DNA of 64,000 nt, from positions 1-64,000 of the forward strand of contig DATMPC010000009.1 in NCBI GenBank assembly GCA_035567895.1, written 5' to 3'. The notes under the pieces were generated by a model. That model did not search any database. It was not told the DNA's origin and saw nothing but the letters and a program-made list of their open reading frames with translations. Source of the stretch: Terriglobales bacterium. Lineage in GTDB: Bacteria; Acidobacteriota; Terriglobia; Terriglobales; Acidobacteriaceae. Below are positions 17,857 through 25,912 of this stretch, one piece after another. The translations under genes and the position numbers were made by a program. The number at the start of each line of letters is the position of its first letter. The first letter of the stretch is position 1.

Positions 17857-19311
17857 GTGTCGAACAACGCGAATTCGAATCGAGACGATGACGAGTTCTT
17901 TCCCCCAAGAACCGAGGACGAGAAACCCAAAGCTCCGGGTTCGTTTACTCAGTCCTTTATGGGCGGTGGCGCGGGCACGAGTGCATCGGCTGCTTTCGAG
18001 TCGGTGAGTCCGAAATCCCCAACCCCCTTTACGGCTCAGTTTGGGAGCACGGATGCATTCGCTCCCATCCGTGATGTTGTGCATTCCGGTTCTGTTCCGG
18101 AACCCTTGGACAGAGGGGGTCAACCGCCAACTGGCCTTCCCGAATCGTTCACCACGATGTTCGGATCCAACTCGGCTGCTGGAAGTCAGCCCTCCGAATC
18201 CCCGACTGAGGTAACGCGGGTCTTTGATCGTTCGGCCACAACCGCCCCTGCCGCGAAGGAATCAATGCCGAGCGGATTCACGGAAATGTTTGATTCGCAA
18301 AGGCCCGCGGCTTCTGTACCTGAACCTCAGAAGCCCACGGCTCTTGTGAGCCCGTTCGAATCTAGGACGGCGGCATCCAAAACGCCGGGATTTACCGAGC
18401 TTTTCAAACCACAATCACAAGCTCCCTCAGCACCGGCGGCGCAGCTACCGGTTTCTCCTTTGTCTGCTCAACCGGGAGCCGGGCGATTCACTGAACTGTT
18501 CAAGGGCGACTCCACCGCGCCGGGACCGAAGCCAGCTTCAGCACCGACACCTTTCACCGGTTCGGGTGCCGGCGGGTTTACGGAACTCTTCAAGGCACCC
18601 TCGGTTTCGGCACAGCCGGCTGCGCCGTCACCTGTCGTGCCGCCAACCACTGAGTCTACGCAAGGCGGCTTTACGCAACTTTTCAAGGGTTCTGCAGCCC
18701 CCGCTCGGCCAAGCCCAGTGTCACCAAAGCCTGCCGGGGAACTCACCCAGATGATCTCTGGCGGTCTTACGTCAAAGCCATCTTCGGCTGGTCCTGGAGC
18801 TACGCCGCAAGCAGGAGCAACAAGACTGTTCACCGGAGAAAGTGCAGCGCCGGCTATGGCTCCGCTGCCAGCGGGTCCAAGCGAGTACACACGGATCGTA
18901 AGTCCTCGTCAATTGAAGGAATTACAGCAGACCCCAGCAGCAAGTACTCCCGCGCCGACGGGACAAGCGCCAGGTTTTCCCGGAGCTCCTCCGATTGCGT
19001 GGCCAACCGCTTCGGCACCCTCGATGCCCGGCATCACACCCGCGCCTGCTCAACAGTTAGGTACACCTCCAATGCCCCAAGCCGCTCCACAGTGGCAAGC
19101 ACCGCAGGTCCAAGCACAGCAAGCTCCGCCTTTCGCATGGCAACCTCCGCAAGTACCGGCTGTGCCGACAGCATTTCCTCCAGCTGTGGCCCCGGTGCCA
19201 GTTCCCAAAGCGGAATCGAAGATTCTGACTTACCTGCCGCTCATCATTGGACTCAATGTCCTTTTCTTGATCGCCGTGCTCTTGATCCTGCTCTTTGCGC
19301 TAAAGCGCTGA
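17857..19311 (+). CDS. Disordered tail-anchored protein with twelve FTELF-like motifs
   Basis: The 484-residue product is rich in Pro, Ala, Ser and Gly and looks disordered until a single C-terminal membrane helix (residues 458-482, followed by LKR), so it should be tail-anchored with the bulk in the cytoplasm. Within residues 30-350 a five-residue motif of the form aromatic/hydrophobic-Thr-x-hydrophobic-hydrophobic recurs twelve times: FTQSF 30, FTAQF 58, FTTMF 98, VTRVF 119, FTEMF 141, FTELF 179, 211 and 241, FTQLF 272, LTQMI 296, ATRLF 321, YTRIV 344. Many copies are followed by Lys-Gly or similar. Start is GTG at 17857 with GAGG five bases upstream. It is transcribed divergently from tssK copy 2. 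I do not recognise an assigned function; an adaptor or scaffold role is inference. Confidence 0.8.
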   Translation: MSNNANSNRDDDEFFPPRTEDEKPKAPGSFTQSFMGGGAGTSASAAFESVSPKSPTPFTAQFGSTDAFAPIRDVVHSGSVPEPLDRGGQPPTGLPESFTTMFGSNSAAGSQPSESPTEVTRVFDRSATTAPAAKESMPSGFTEMFDSQRPAASVPEPQKPTALVSPFESRTAASKTPGFTELFKPQSQAPSAPAAQLPVSPLSAQPGAGRFTELFKGDSTAPGPKPASAPTPFTGSGAGGFTELFKAPSVSAQPAAPSPVVPPTTESTQGGFTQLFKGSAAPARPSPVSPKPAGELTQMISGGLTSKPSSAGPGATPQAGATRLFTGESAAPAMAPLPAGPSEYTRIVSPRQLKELQQTPAASTPAPTGQAPGFPGAPPIAWPTASAPSMPGITPAPAQQLGTPPMPQAAPQWQAPQVQAQQAPPFAWQPPQVPAVPTAFPPAVAPVPVPKAESKILTYLPLIIGLNVLFLIAVLLILLFALKR

Positions 19312-19366
19312 CGTCCTACTCGGGTATAACCCTCGTGCCGCGTTTCTTAGGTAATCTAAGGAAGCC

Positions 19367-20266
19367 GTGATCAGTCTTCCTGTCGTGCCGCCAGGTGCTC
19401 CAGTTCCACCAAAACTCTCGCGTCGAGCATTCCTGAAACGGGCTTCGCTCGTGGCGGGGACAGCCGGTTTGGGACTGGCCGATTACGCCTGGGCAATCGA
19501 ACCGAATGAGATTGACGTCAGGCATGTGACACTCAAGCTTGAACGACTTTCCCCAGCTTTTGACGGCTTCAAGATAGCTCTGCTTTCGGACCTGCATTTC
19601 GGTCCATATACGGGTGAGCGGGAAATCGGCGCTGCAGTGGACGCCGTGAACCGCCTGCATCCGGACATGGTTGCGTTACTCGGCGACTTTGTTACTGAGC
19701 CTGCGATTGGCGGCAAACGATCCGCTGCGAAAAAAGCTGACCCGTGCGCCAAAGTGCTTGCGCGATTGCAATCCAGGCTTGGATCATTCGCCGTCCTGGG
19801 AAATCACGACGCTGTGACGAATCCAAACTTTGTCGCAGAGCAGTTGACCTCTCGCGGCATTTCGCTTCTGCAGAATTCGAATCATGCAATCGAGCAGGAT
19901 GGAGGCAGGCTCTGGCTCTTGGGCACGAACGATGCTCTCGAGTCGAATTGCGATATCGATGCGGCTGTAGCTAGCGTTCCACAAGGGGAAATCAAGATCC
20001 TGTTGGCTCACGAACCCGATATCGTAGACCAGTCAGCGAAGTTAGGAATCGACGTTCAGTTTTCCGGCCATTCTCACGGTGGGCAAGTACGGGCTCCGGG
20101 TCTGGCGCCGCTTTATTTGCCTCCGATGGGAATCAAATACTATGAGGGGTACTACCGTGTGGGAGGCTTGCAGTTGTATACCAATCGCGGCATTGGAACT
20201 GTAGGACTTCCTTTTCGTTTTCTCTGTCCTCCTGAAGTCACGCTGGTCACTCTTCGTGCGGCGTAG
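19367..20266 (+). CDS. Tat-exported calcineurin-like metallophosphoesterase (YkuE-type)
   Basis: The 299-residue product has a twin-arginine signal (SRRAFLKRASLVAGTAG, residues 18-34) and the full metallophosphoesterase motif set: LLSDLHFG near 74, LLGDFV near 104, GNHD near 145, HEP near 217 and GHSHGGQ near 236. These residues bind a di-metal centre. YkuE-type enzymes act on phosphoesters at the cell surface or periplasm; the substrate is not known here. GTG start at 19367 with AAGGA upstream. The racemase gene follows after 19 bp, so the two are likely in one operon. Confidence 0.85.
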   Translation: MISLPVVPPGAPVPPKLSRRAFLKRASLVAGTAGLGLADYAWAIEPNEIDVRHVTLKLERLSPAFDGFKIALLSDLHFGPYTGEREIGAAVDAVNRLHPDMVALLGDFVTEPAIGGKRSAAKKADPCAKVLARLQSRLGSFAVLGNHDAVTNPNFVAEQLTSRGISLLQNSNHAIEQDGGRLWLLGTNDALESNCDIDAAVASVPQGEIKILLAHEPDIVDQSAKLGIDVQFSGHSHGGQVRAPGLAPLYLPPMGIKYYEGYYRVGGLQLYTNRGIGTVGLPFRFLCPPEVTLVTLRAA

Positions 20267-20285
20267 AGATTTTGAGTTGTAACTT

Positions 20286-21008
20286 ATGAAGCACATAGGA
20301 ATTGTCGCCTGCAGCGCCGAGGGTGCTGCGCTCTGCTATCGGACCATCGCTCAAGTCGCCGAACAGTACGTCGGCGATTACAACCATCCCACAATCACAA
20401 TGCACTCGATTGCAATGGGCGAGTGGATGCCTGCATTCAACGCCCGCGACTACCGGAAGGTTGGGGAGTTCATGCTGAAGTTGGCCAAAGTGGTTGCGGA
20501 AGCTGGAGCCGATTTTGCCATCTGTCCCGACAATTCCTGTCACCTCTCCTGGGAGTATTTCATCGATCGATCGCCGATTCCCTGGCTGCACATCGGCGAG
20601 GTTGTGGCAAACGATGCCGAGCGAAGCGGCTGGAAGAAGGCGGGACTACTCGGCACTCGCTTCACCATGAATGGGCCTATGTATCGGGATGTTTTCCGGC
20701 GCCACTCCATGGACGTGCTCCCGCCAGTTCCTGAGGATCAGCAGATTATCGATGACGTGATCTGGAGCGAACTCGTCCGCGGCACCTTTCCTGAAACGTC
20801 CAGGCTCCGATACAACCAGGTAATCTCACGGCTGAAAGACAAAGGGTGTGACTGCGTAATACTTGGCTGCACCGAGATTCCTCTTTTGGTCAGACCAGAC
20901 GATTGCCCTCTGCCTACTCTGGATTCGACGCGATTGCTTGCCCAGGCTGCGGTGAAGTATGCGCTCGGAATGGAGGACACATCGGTTCTCGCCTCCTCGG
21001 CCGACTGA
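20286..21008 (+). CDS. Aspartate/glutamate racemase family protein
   Basis: The 240-residue protein matches the Asp/Glu/hydantoin racemase superfamily, cytoplasmic enzymes that invert amino-acid stereochemistry by a two-cysteine mechanism. It begins KHIGIVACSAEGAALCYRTI; the first catalytic cysteine is expected in CPDNSCH (near residue 80) and the second in VILGCTEIPLLV (near residue 197). CPDNSCH replaces the more usual cNTaH motif, so the substrate specificity may differ from classical aspartate racemase. A final LDSTRLLAQAAVKYAL helix is typical. Confidence 0.82.
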   Translation: MKHIGIVACSAEGAALCYRTIAQVAEQYVGDYNHPTITMHSIAMGEWMPAFNARDYRKVGEFMLKLAKVVAEAGADFAICPDNSCHLSWEYFIDRSPIPWLHIGEVVANDAERSGWKKAGLLGTRFTMNGPMYRDVFRRHSMDVLPPVPEDQQIIDDVIWSELVRGTFPETSRLRYNQVISRLKDKGCDCVILGCTEIPLLVRPDDCPLPTLDSTRLLAQAAVKYALGMEDTSVLASSAD

Positions 21009-21013
21009 AGTTT

Positions 21014-23449
21014 CTATTCGTAGCGCAACGCCTCCATTGGATCGACTGATGATGCGCGCCGTGCAGGCATGAGACATGCAACGGCCGATGCGGCAATCAG
21101 CAGAAACGTGACCGCCAACAGTACGAGAGGATTGCGTGAACTGCCTTCTATCCAACTTGCCAGCAGCCGGTTGAGTGCAAGCGCGAGAATGAGTCCCGCC
21201 AGAACTCCCGAGCCAACGCTGACCGCCGCCGAGCGAAAGACCATCATGACTACGTCTTCGCGCATGGCGCCCAACGCCATGCGAATTCCGAACTCTCCGG
21301 TGCGCTGCGCCACCGTGTAAGACACGACGCTGTAGAGCCCCGTAGCAGCCAATCCCAGGGCGAGTAGTCCAAACAAGGCAAAAAGAAACGCGATCATGTG
21401 CTCTCGGGCATATTCCTGCTGATTCTTGATCCATTCTTCGAGGCTCCTCGTTTCCCTGAATGTCTGCTGATCTGGATCGATAGTCTGTATTTGCTGGCGA
21501 ACCGACCGAAGCAATGCAAGGGGATCGTTATGCGTGCGCACGAGGACTTGCGTCCATACTGGCATCATCACGGTGTAGGGCAAGTAAAACTGCGGCTTAA
21601 TCGGTTTGCTGAGCCCATCGTCGCGAGCGTCTCCCACCACACCTACAATCTGTATCCAGGAATCGCTTTCTGGAACAGAGAGCTGAAACGGCGGCTCACC
21701 TTTCAATTCAGGAATACGGAACTGATTGCCGACGGCGTCCCCGTTTGGGAAATACTGCTGAGCCATAGTCTTGCTGATCACAGCAACGCGCGCCCCGTGA
21801 GCAGTTTCGGTCTGATCGAAAATTCTGCCCTGCAGCAAAGGAATGTGCAGTACAGAAAAGTATTCGGGACTGATAAAGTTCAACGCCGCCCGCTGCCGCT
21901 CCGCCGAGGGCTTGCCGGAAATCTCAAAGCGCTGCTCCCAACCGTTGTCGGGGGGAGTAGCATTCGTGGAAATGCCAGCAGAAACTACCTCCGGCATCGC
22001 GGCAATCTTCTGTCGCAGCTGGTCGAAATAGGTAGCGCGCGCCCGCCAAGTTGTGTAGGTATTGTCGTGAACTGGAATCCCAACTGACATCACGTTGTGC
22101 GGATCATAGCCGAGTTCCACGTGCATCATGCGCACGAATGCCTGCATCGCCGCTCCGGCCGAAGCAAGCAGCAGCAGAGTCAACGCCATTTGTCCAGCAA
22201 TCAAGCCGGTGTGCATGCGCCGGCCTTTGACGCCGGCGGTCATCTTGCGTGTACTTGATTGCATGACCTGTGCGATATCAGGACGAGAAGATCGCAGCGC
22301 GGGTGCGATTCCGAACGCGATTCCAGTCAACAGCGCGAGACCGGCGCTGAATACGAGCACCGGAAGATTCATCTTGATGGCAGCTTCGTGCGGGAATGAA
22401 AACGCGGGGAGCCACTTAACAATGACCGCCAGCAGTCCATATCCGACCAGAACACCCAGCAGAGTGCCAGTAAAGGAGAGGAGTAACGACTCGGTCAGGA
22501 GCTGACGGAGAATTCTGCTGCCGGCAGCGCCGATCGCTGATCTCACGGCCATTTCATGCTGACGGGTAGTTCCCCGAGCCAACAACAGGATAGACACGTT
22601 GCCACAGCCAATCAGCAACAGCAACGCAACCGCAATGAAGAGCAGGCGGAGCGTTCCTCCCAACCGTTCGATGAATTGATCGTTAAGTCCTTGAATCGCC
22701 GTCTTGAACTGTTCTGGAAAATGCTTTGGCGTTTCCTTCGCAAACTGCTCCAACAGAATCTGGAACTCCGCATTTGCCGCGGCGTGACTCACTCCAGGCT
22801 TCAGCCTGACCTGAGGCATCACTGTTCGCGCTGGATCATTGGTGAATTTCCACGGCAGATACACGTCTCCGTCGCCCCAGGTAAAGCGCGGAGGAGCAAC
22901 TCCGACCACGGCGTAAGACTTATGCGTTAACTGAATCGTCTTGCCGACCACGCCCGGATCGGCGTTGTAGTGGCGTATCCAAAACTGGTATCCCAGCACT
23001 GCGACCGGCTGCGGATCCTGACCTTCGGGCGCATCCGTCGGAAGCAGGCCACGACCGAACAGCATCGGAACGCCAAAATGGTTGAAGGCGTTCCCAGTGA
23101 AATAAATAGCAGTGAGGTCTTCAGGCAGATCGCCACCGGTCGTCGTGAGATTCCACTCGTCCATCCCGGAAACGCTCTCGACTGAATTCGCTTTGCGAAA
23201 TTCCTGCAGCTGCGGTCCCGTGAAGCTAATCCATCGCGGGTTCCCACCTTTGTCCTTCACAACGAGATGAACCATGCGATCCGAGTTCGCGTAAGGATAC
23301 GGATTCACTAAGACGGCGTACACGACACTGAACACCGCACAGGTAGCGCCGATTCCCAGCGCAAGAGAAAGAATCGCGACGATCGCAAATCCAGGTGAGG
23401 TGCGCAACTGCCGCAGAGCAAAGCGGAGGTCTTGAATCAACGCTTGCAT
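21014..23449 (-). CDS. ADOP-type ABC permease (MacB/FtsX-like)
   Basis: The 811-residue protein belongs to the acidobacterial duplicated orphan permease group: MacB-like core domain after a first membrane helix (FAIVAILSLALGIGATCAVFS, residues 21-41), a three-helix FtsX domain at about 275-400, a second periplasmic domain at about 425-650 and a second FtsX domain at about 685-805 ending MPARRASSVDPMEALRYE. The N-terminal LIQDLRFALRQLRTSPGF is typical of this group. No ATPase gene is adjacent, as usual for ADOP proteins. Function is unknown; transport or mechanotransmission at the inner membrane is inferred from MacB. Confidence 0.9.
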   Translation of the reverse strand: MQALIQDLRFALRQLRTSPGFAIVAILSLALGIGATCAVFSVVYAVLVNPYPYANSDRMVHLVVKDKGGNPRWISFTGPQLQEFRKANSVESVSGMDEWNLTTTGGDLPEDLTAIYFTGNAFNHFGVPMLFGRGLLPTDAPEGQDPQPVAVLGYQFWIRHYNADPGVVGKTIQLTHKSYAVVGVAPPRFTWGDGDVYLPWKFTNDPARTVMPQVRLKPGVSHAAANAEFQILLEQFAKETPKHFPEQFKTAIQGLNDQFIERLGGTLRLLFIAVALLLLIGCGNVSILLLARGTTRQHEMAVRSAIGAAGSRILRQLLTESLLLSFTGTLLGVLVGYGLLAVIVKWLPAFSFPHEAAIKMNLPVLVFSAGLALLTGIAFGIAPALRSSRPDIAQVMQSSTRKMTAGVKGRRMHTGLIAGQMALTLLLLASAGAAMQAFVRMMHVELGYDPHNVMSVGIPVHDNTYTTWRARATYFDQLRQKIAAMPEVVSAGISTNATPPDNGWEQRFEISGKPSAERQRAALNFISPEYFSVLHIPLLQGRIFDQTETAHGARVAVISKTMAQQYFPNGDAVGNQFRIPELKGEPPFQLSVPESDSWIQIVGVVGDARDDGLSKPIKPQFYLPYTVMMPVWTQVLVRTHNDPLALLRSVRQQIQTIDPDQQTFRETRSLEEWIKNQQEYAREHMIAFLFALFGLLALGLAATGLYSVVSYTVAQRTGEFGIRMALGAMREDVVMMVFRSAAVSVGSGVLAGLILALALNRLLASWIEGSSRNPLVLLAVTFLLIAASAVACLMPARRASSVDPMEALRYE

Positions 23450-23841
23450 AATGTCTCCCGTCGTGAGACCCGAGATGGAATGGGCAAGTGTTAGACCGAA
23501 AAGAGCAGGAAAGGTTGGACCTGTTTTTCGCGATTATGCTGATCGTTCAACAAGGGTCCGATTTCACCTTGTCCGAACTGGAATGACATCTGCAATGCGC
23601 TTCACGAGTGTTCGCCTGCGAACAGTGCGGCTTGAACCGAAAACTGATGGAACGGCCCACAACACGAGGATGAAGGGAGGCTGGAGCGGGATGAAGCTCA
23701 ACCGCTTTCGCAAGATTTTTGCCACTCTCGGCGGTTATTGCGTTGGATCCATGACGAGAGACATTGTTTGCCTATGGATCATCCTCCGCTGGGCGCGTTC
23801 GCCCGGCTCTCCACGTCCTGCAGATGAGAGTTCGGTTCCCC
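23450..23841. other. Intergenic region upstream of the ADOP permease
   Basis: The 392 bp hold the 5' region of the permease gene and the 3' end region of the GHMP kinase gene. No gene, repeat or strong promoter was recognised. Confidence 0.5.
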
Positions 23842-24927
23842 TCAGCAATAGGGTGAGCTTGCAGCGGCTCCACTAACAACAGTCACTCCCTCCGGATTTA
23901 CTCGAAAAGGAAGTACGCGGCCTCCATTCTTGCGAATGGCTTCGGCAACATTTTCGTGGCTGCCTTCGCGCACGAACAACACGAAGCAGCCACCACCACC
24001 TGCGCCGCAGACTTTTGCGGCTAATGCGCCTTTGCGCTTTGCGACGGCGATGAGCTTGTCAATCAATGGCGTCGTGATACCCGGTGCATTGGTGCGGCGG
24101 AGCTTCCATTCTTCGCCAAGTAACCGGGAAACGTCGTCCCACCTTCCTGATTCGAGTGCGGCGTGCATCTCGCGCGCGATCGCGCCAATTTGCTCGAAAT
24201 TGCGGAAGACTCGTTTGTCACCGTTTATATGAGCTTTAAATACTTCCCAGTTATTGATGCCTGACTGGCGCGGTGCTCCGGTGTACACGAGAACAAACCT
24301 TGACTCGATATCTTCGGGCGCGACCGCGATTGATTGGCGGTGAATGCCGTCAGGGTCGAGGTGAATCGCGTTCACTCCGCCGTAAAGCGCGGGGTAGTAG
24401 TCCTGACATCCCGTAGGAACCTTGATCAATTGCGCTTCGACGTTCTGAGCAATCACGCGAATCTGCTCTCGATCGAGCGTGCGCCCGCTGTATCGAGCCA
24501 GCGCCGCCACTGTGGCGACCATCAGCGCTGAAGATCCTGAAATGCCTGCACCGGCGGGAGATTCGGAGTTGGTCTGGAGGGTGAATCCACGCCCATTTAC
24601 TGGACCATCCGGCAAAAAGAAGCGCACCAGATGCTCAGCCAAGTGATGCTTTGTTGTCCTGGCGCGGCAAAACTCGTCGAAGTTCCTGAAATGATCCTCG
24701 CGACCGGTATCGATCGACTTGAAGTGAATCGCTTCATCATTACTCGGAATAATCTGGCAGCGGGTGAGTATGTTCACGGCAAAATTCACCGTCACTGCAC
24801 CAGGATGGAAGAGATAGAGCGGCCAAAGATCGAGCGTACTGCCAGCCAAGTCCACACGACAGGACGCGTGAGCAACGATCGTGTCACTCTTGTTCGGCTG
24901 AGCTGAAGGGCGCGGAGATTTCGGCAT
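23842..24927 (-). CDS. GHMP-family sugar kinase (HddA-like)
   Basis: The 361-residue protein has the GHMP kinase layout: the substrate-side CRVDLAGSTLDLWPLYL near residue 25, the ATP-binding PAGAGISGSSALMVATVAAL near residue 127 and the C-terminal KVCGAGGGGCFVLFV motif near residue 310. The first motif resembles heptose-7-phosphate kinases (HddA) and related sugar-1-kinases, so ADP-heptose or similar nucleotide-sugar precursor synthesis is plausible, but the neighbours do not confirm it. Its ATG overlaps the accA stop by one base (TGATG arrangement), which implies translational coupling with accA. Confidence 0.82.
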   Translation of the reverse strand: MPKSPRPSAQPNKSDTIVAHASCRVDLAGSTLDLWPLYLFHPGAVTVNFAVNILTRCQIIPSNDEAIHFKSIDTGREDHFRNFDEFCRARTTKHHLAEHLVRFFLPDGPVNGRGFTLQTNSESPAGAGISGSSALMVATVAALARYSGRTLDREQIRVIAQNVEAQLIKVPTGCQDYYPALYGGVNAIHLDPDGIHRQSIAVAPEDIESRFVLVYTGAPRQSGINNWEVFKAHINGDKRVFRNFEQIGAIAREMHAALESGRWDDVSRLLGEEWKLRRTNAPGITTPLIDKLIAVAKRKGALAAKVCGAGGGGCFVLFVREGSHENVAEAIRKNGGRVLPFRVNPEGVTVVSGAAASSPYC

Positions 24928-25883
24928 CAGCTCTCGGTGAAGAACTGCGCGATATTGCGAAACTTGTTGTAGCGCGATTCGAGTAAGCGATCGGGCGGCA
25001 TTGATTTGAGCTCTTTCAGATTACGTTGAAGAGCTTCGTCGACCAATGCGGCCGCGCCATCCACATCGGTGTGAGCGCCGCCATCGGGCTCGGGAACAAT
25101 TCCGTCGATGCATTGCAAGTCTTGAAGATCCGTAGCGGTAATCTTCATTGCCTGCGCTGCAACTTCTTTCTTAGTGGCGTCGCGCCACATGATCGACGCG
25201 CAACCCTCCGGTGAAATCACGGAATAGATTGCATTCTCCAACATCAGCACGCGATCTGCGACAGCGATGGCGAGCGCGCCGCCGCTTCCGCCTTCGCCGG
25301 TGATGATCGCGATCGTAGGAACTCGCAAGCGCGCCATCTCTCGCAGGTTGAGCGCGATAGCTTCGCCTTGGCCGCGCTCCTCCGCTCCCAATCCGGGATA
25401 CGCTCCAGGAATGTCGATGAAACTGATGATCGGGCGCTTGAACTTTTCCGCCAGCTTCATCGCGCGCAGCGCCTTGCGGTAGCCTTCAGGATTAGCCATG
25501 CCGAAGTTGCGCTGAACGCGTTGCTTCGCATCCCGACCTTTCTGCGTTCCCAGCAGCAATACTTCGTCGCCGTGAAAACGGGCCATCCCGCAGAGCAGCG
25601 CTGGATCGTCAGCAAACCGCCGGTCGCCGTGAATTTCGCTCCAGTCGGAAAAGATGCGCTCGACGTAGTCGAGGAAATAGGGTCGCTGTGCGTGCCGCGC
25701 AAGTTCGGTTTTCTGCCAGGCTGTGTTCACGGAGTCGAACTGCCGGCGCAGGCTCTCGACTTGCCGGTGGAGTTCGTACAGCTGCTGCTTGGTTTCGAGA
25801 TCAGCCCCGGAAATGGTTTCCAAGTGCGAGATCTGCCTCTCAATGTGCTCGATGTCTTTTCTGGCTCTAGTAGCTGCGTCCAT
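24927..25883 (-). CDS. accA: Acetyl-CoA carboxylase carboxyltransferase alpha subunit
   Basis: AccA, with AccD, transfers the carboxyl group from carboxybiotin to acetyl-CoA to make malonyl-CoA, the first step of fatty-acid synthesis. The 318-residue length equals the usual AccA length. Seen blocks are the N-terminal coiled coil (EHIERQISHLETISG), PYFLDYVERIFSDWSEIHGDR, GTQKGRDAKQRVQRNFGMANPEGYRKALR, ISFIDIPGAYPGLGAEERGQGEAIA and the ITGEGGSGGALAIAVADRVLML oxyanion region. accD is not in the window. It lies between dnaE (29 bp upstream) and the GHMP kinase, so the three may be co-transcribed. Confidence 0.95.
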   Translation of the reverse strand: MDAATRARKDIEHIERQISHLETISGADLETKQQLYELHRQVESLRRQFDSVNTAWQKTELARHAQRPYFLDYVERIFSDWSEIHGDRRFADDPALLCGMARFHGDEVLLLGTQKGRDAKQRVQRNFGMANPEGYRKALRAMKLAEKFKRPIISFIDIPGAYPGLGAEERGQGEAIALNLREMARLRVPTIAIITGEGGSGGALAIAVADRVLMLENAIYSVISPEGCASIMWRDATKKEVAAQAMKITATDLQDLQCIDGIVPEPDGGAHTDVDGAAALVDEALQRNLKELKSMPPDRLLESRYNKFRNIAQFFTES

Positions 25884-25912
25884 GAATGGGGAGGGCTGAG
25901 GGCGAGAGACGA

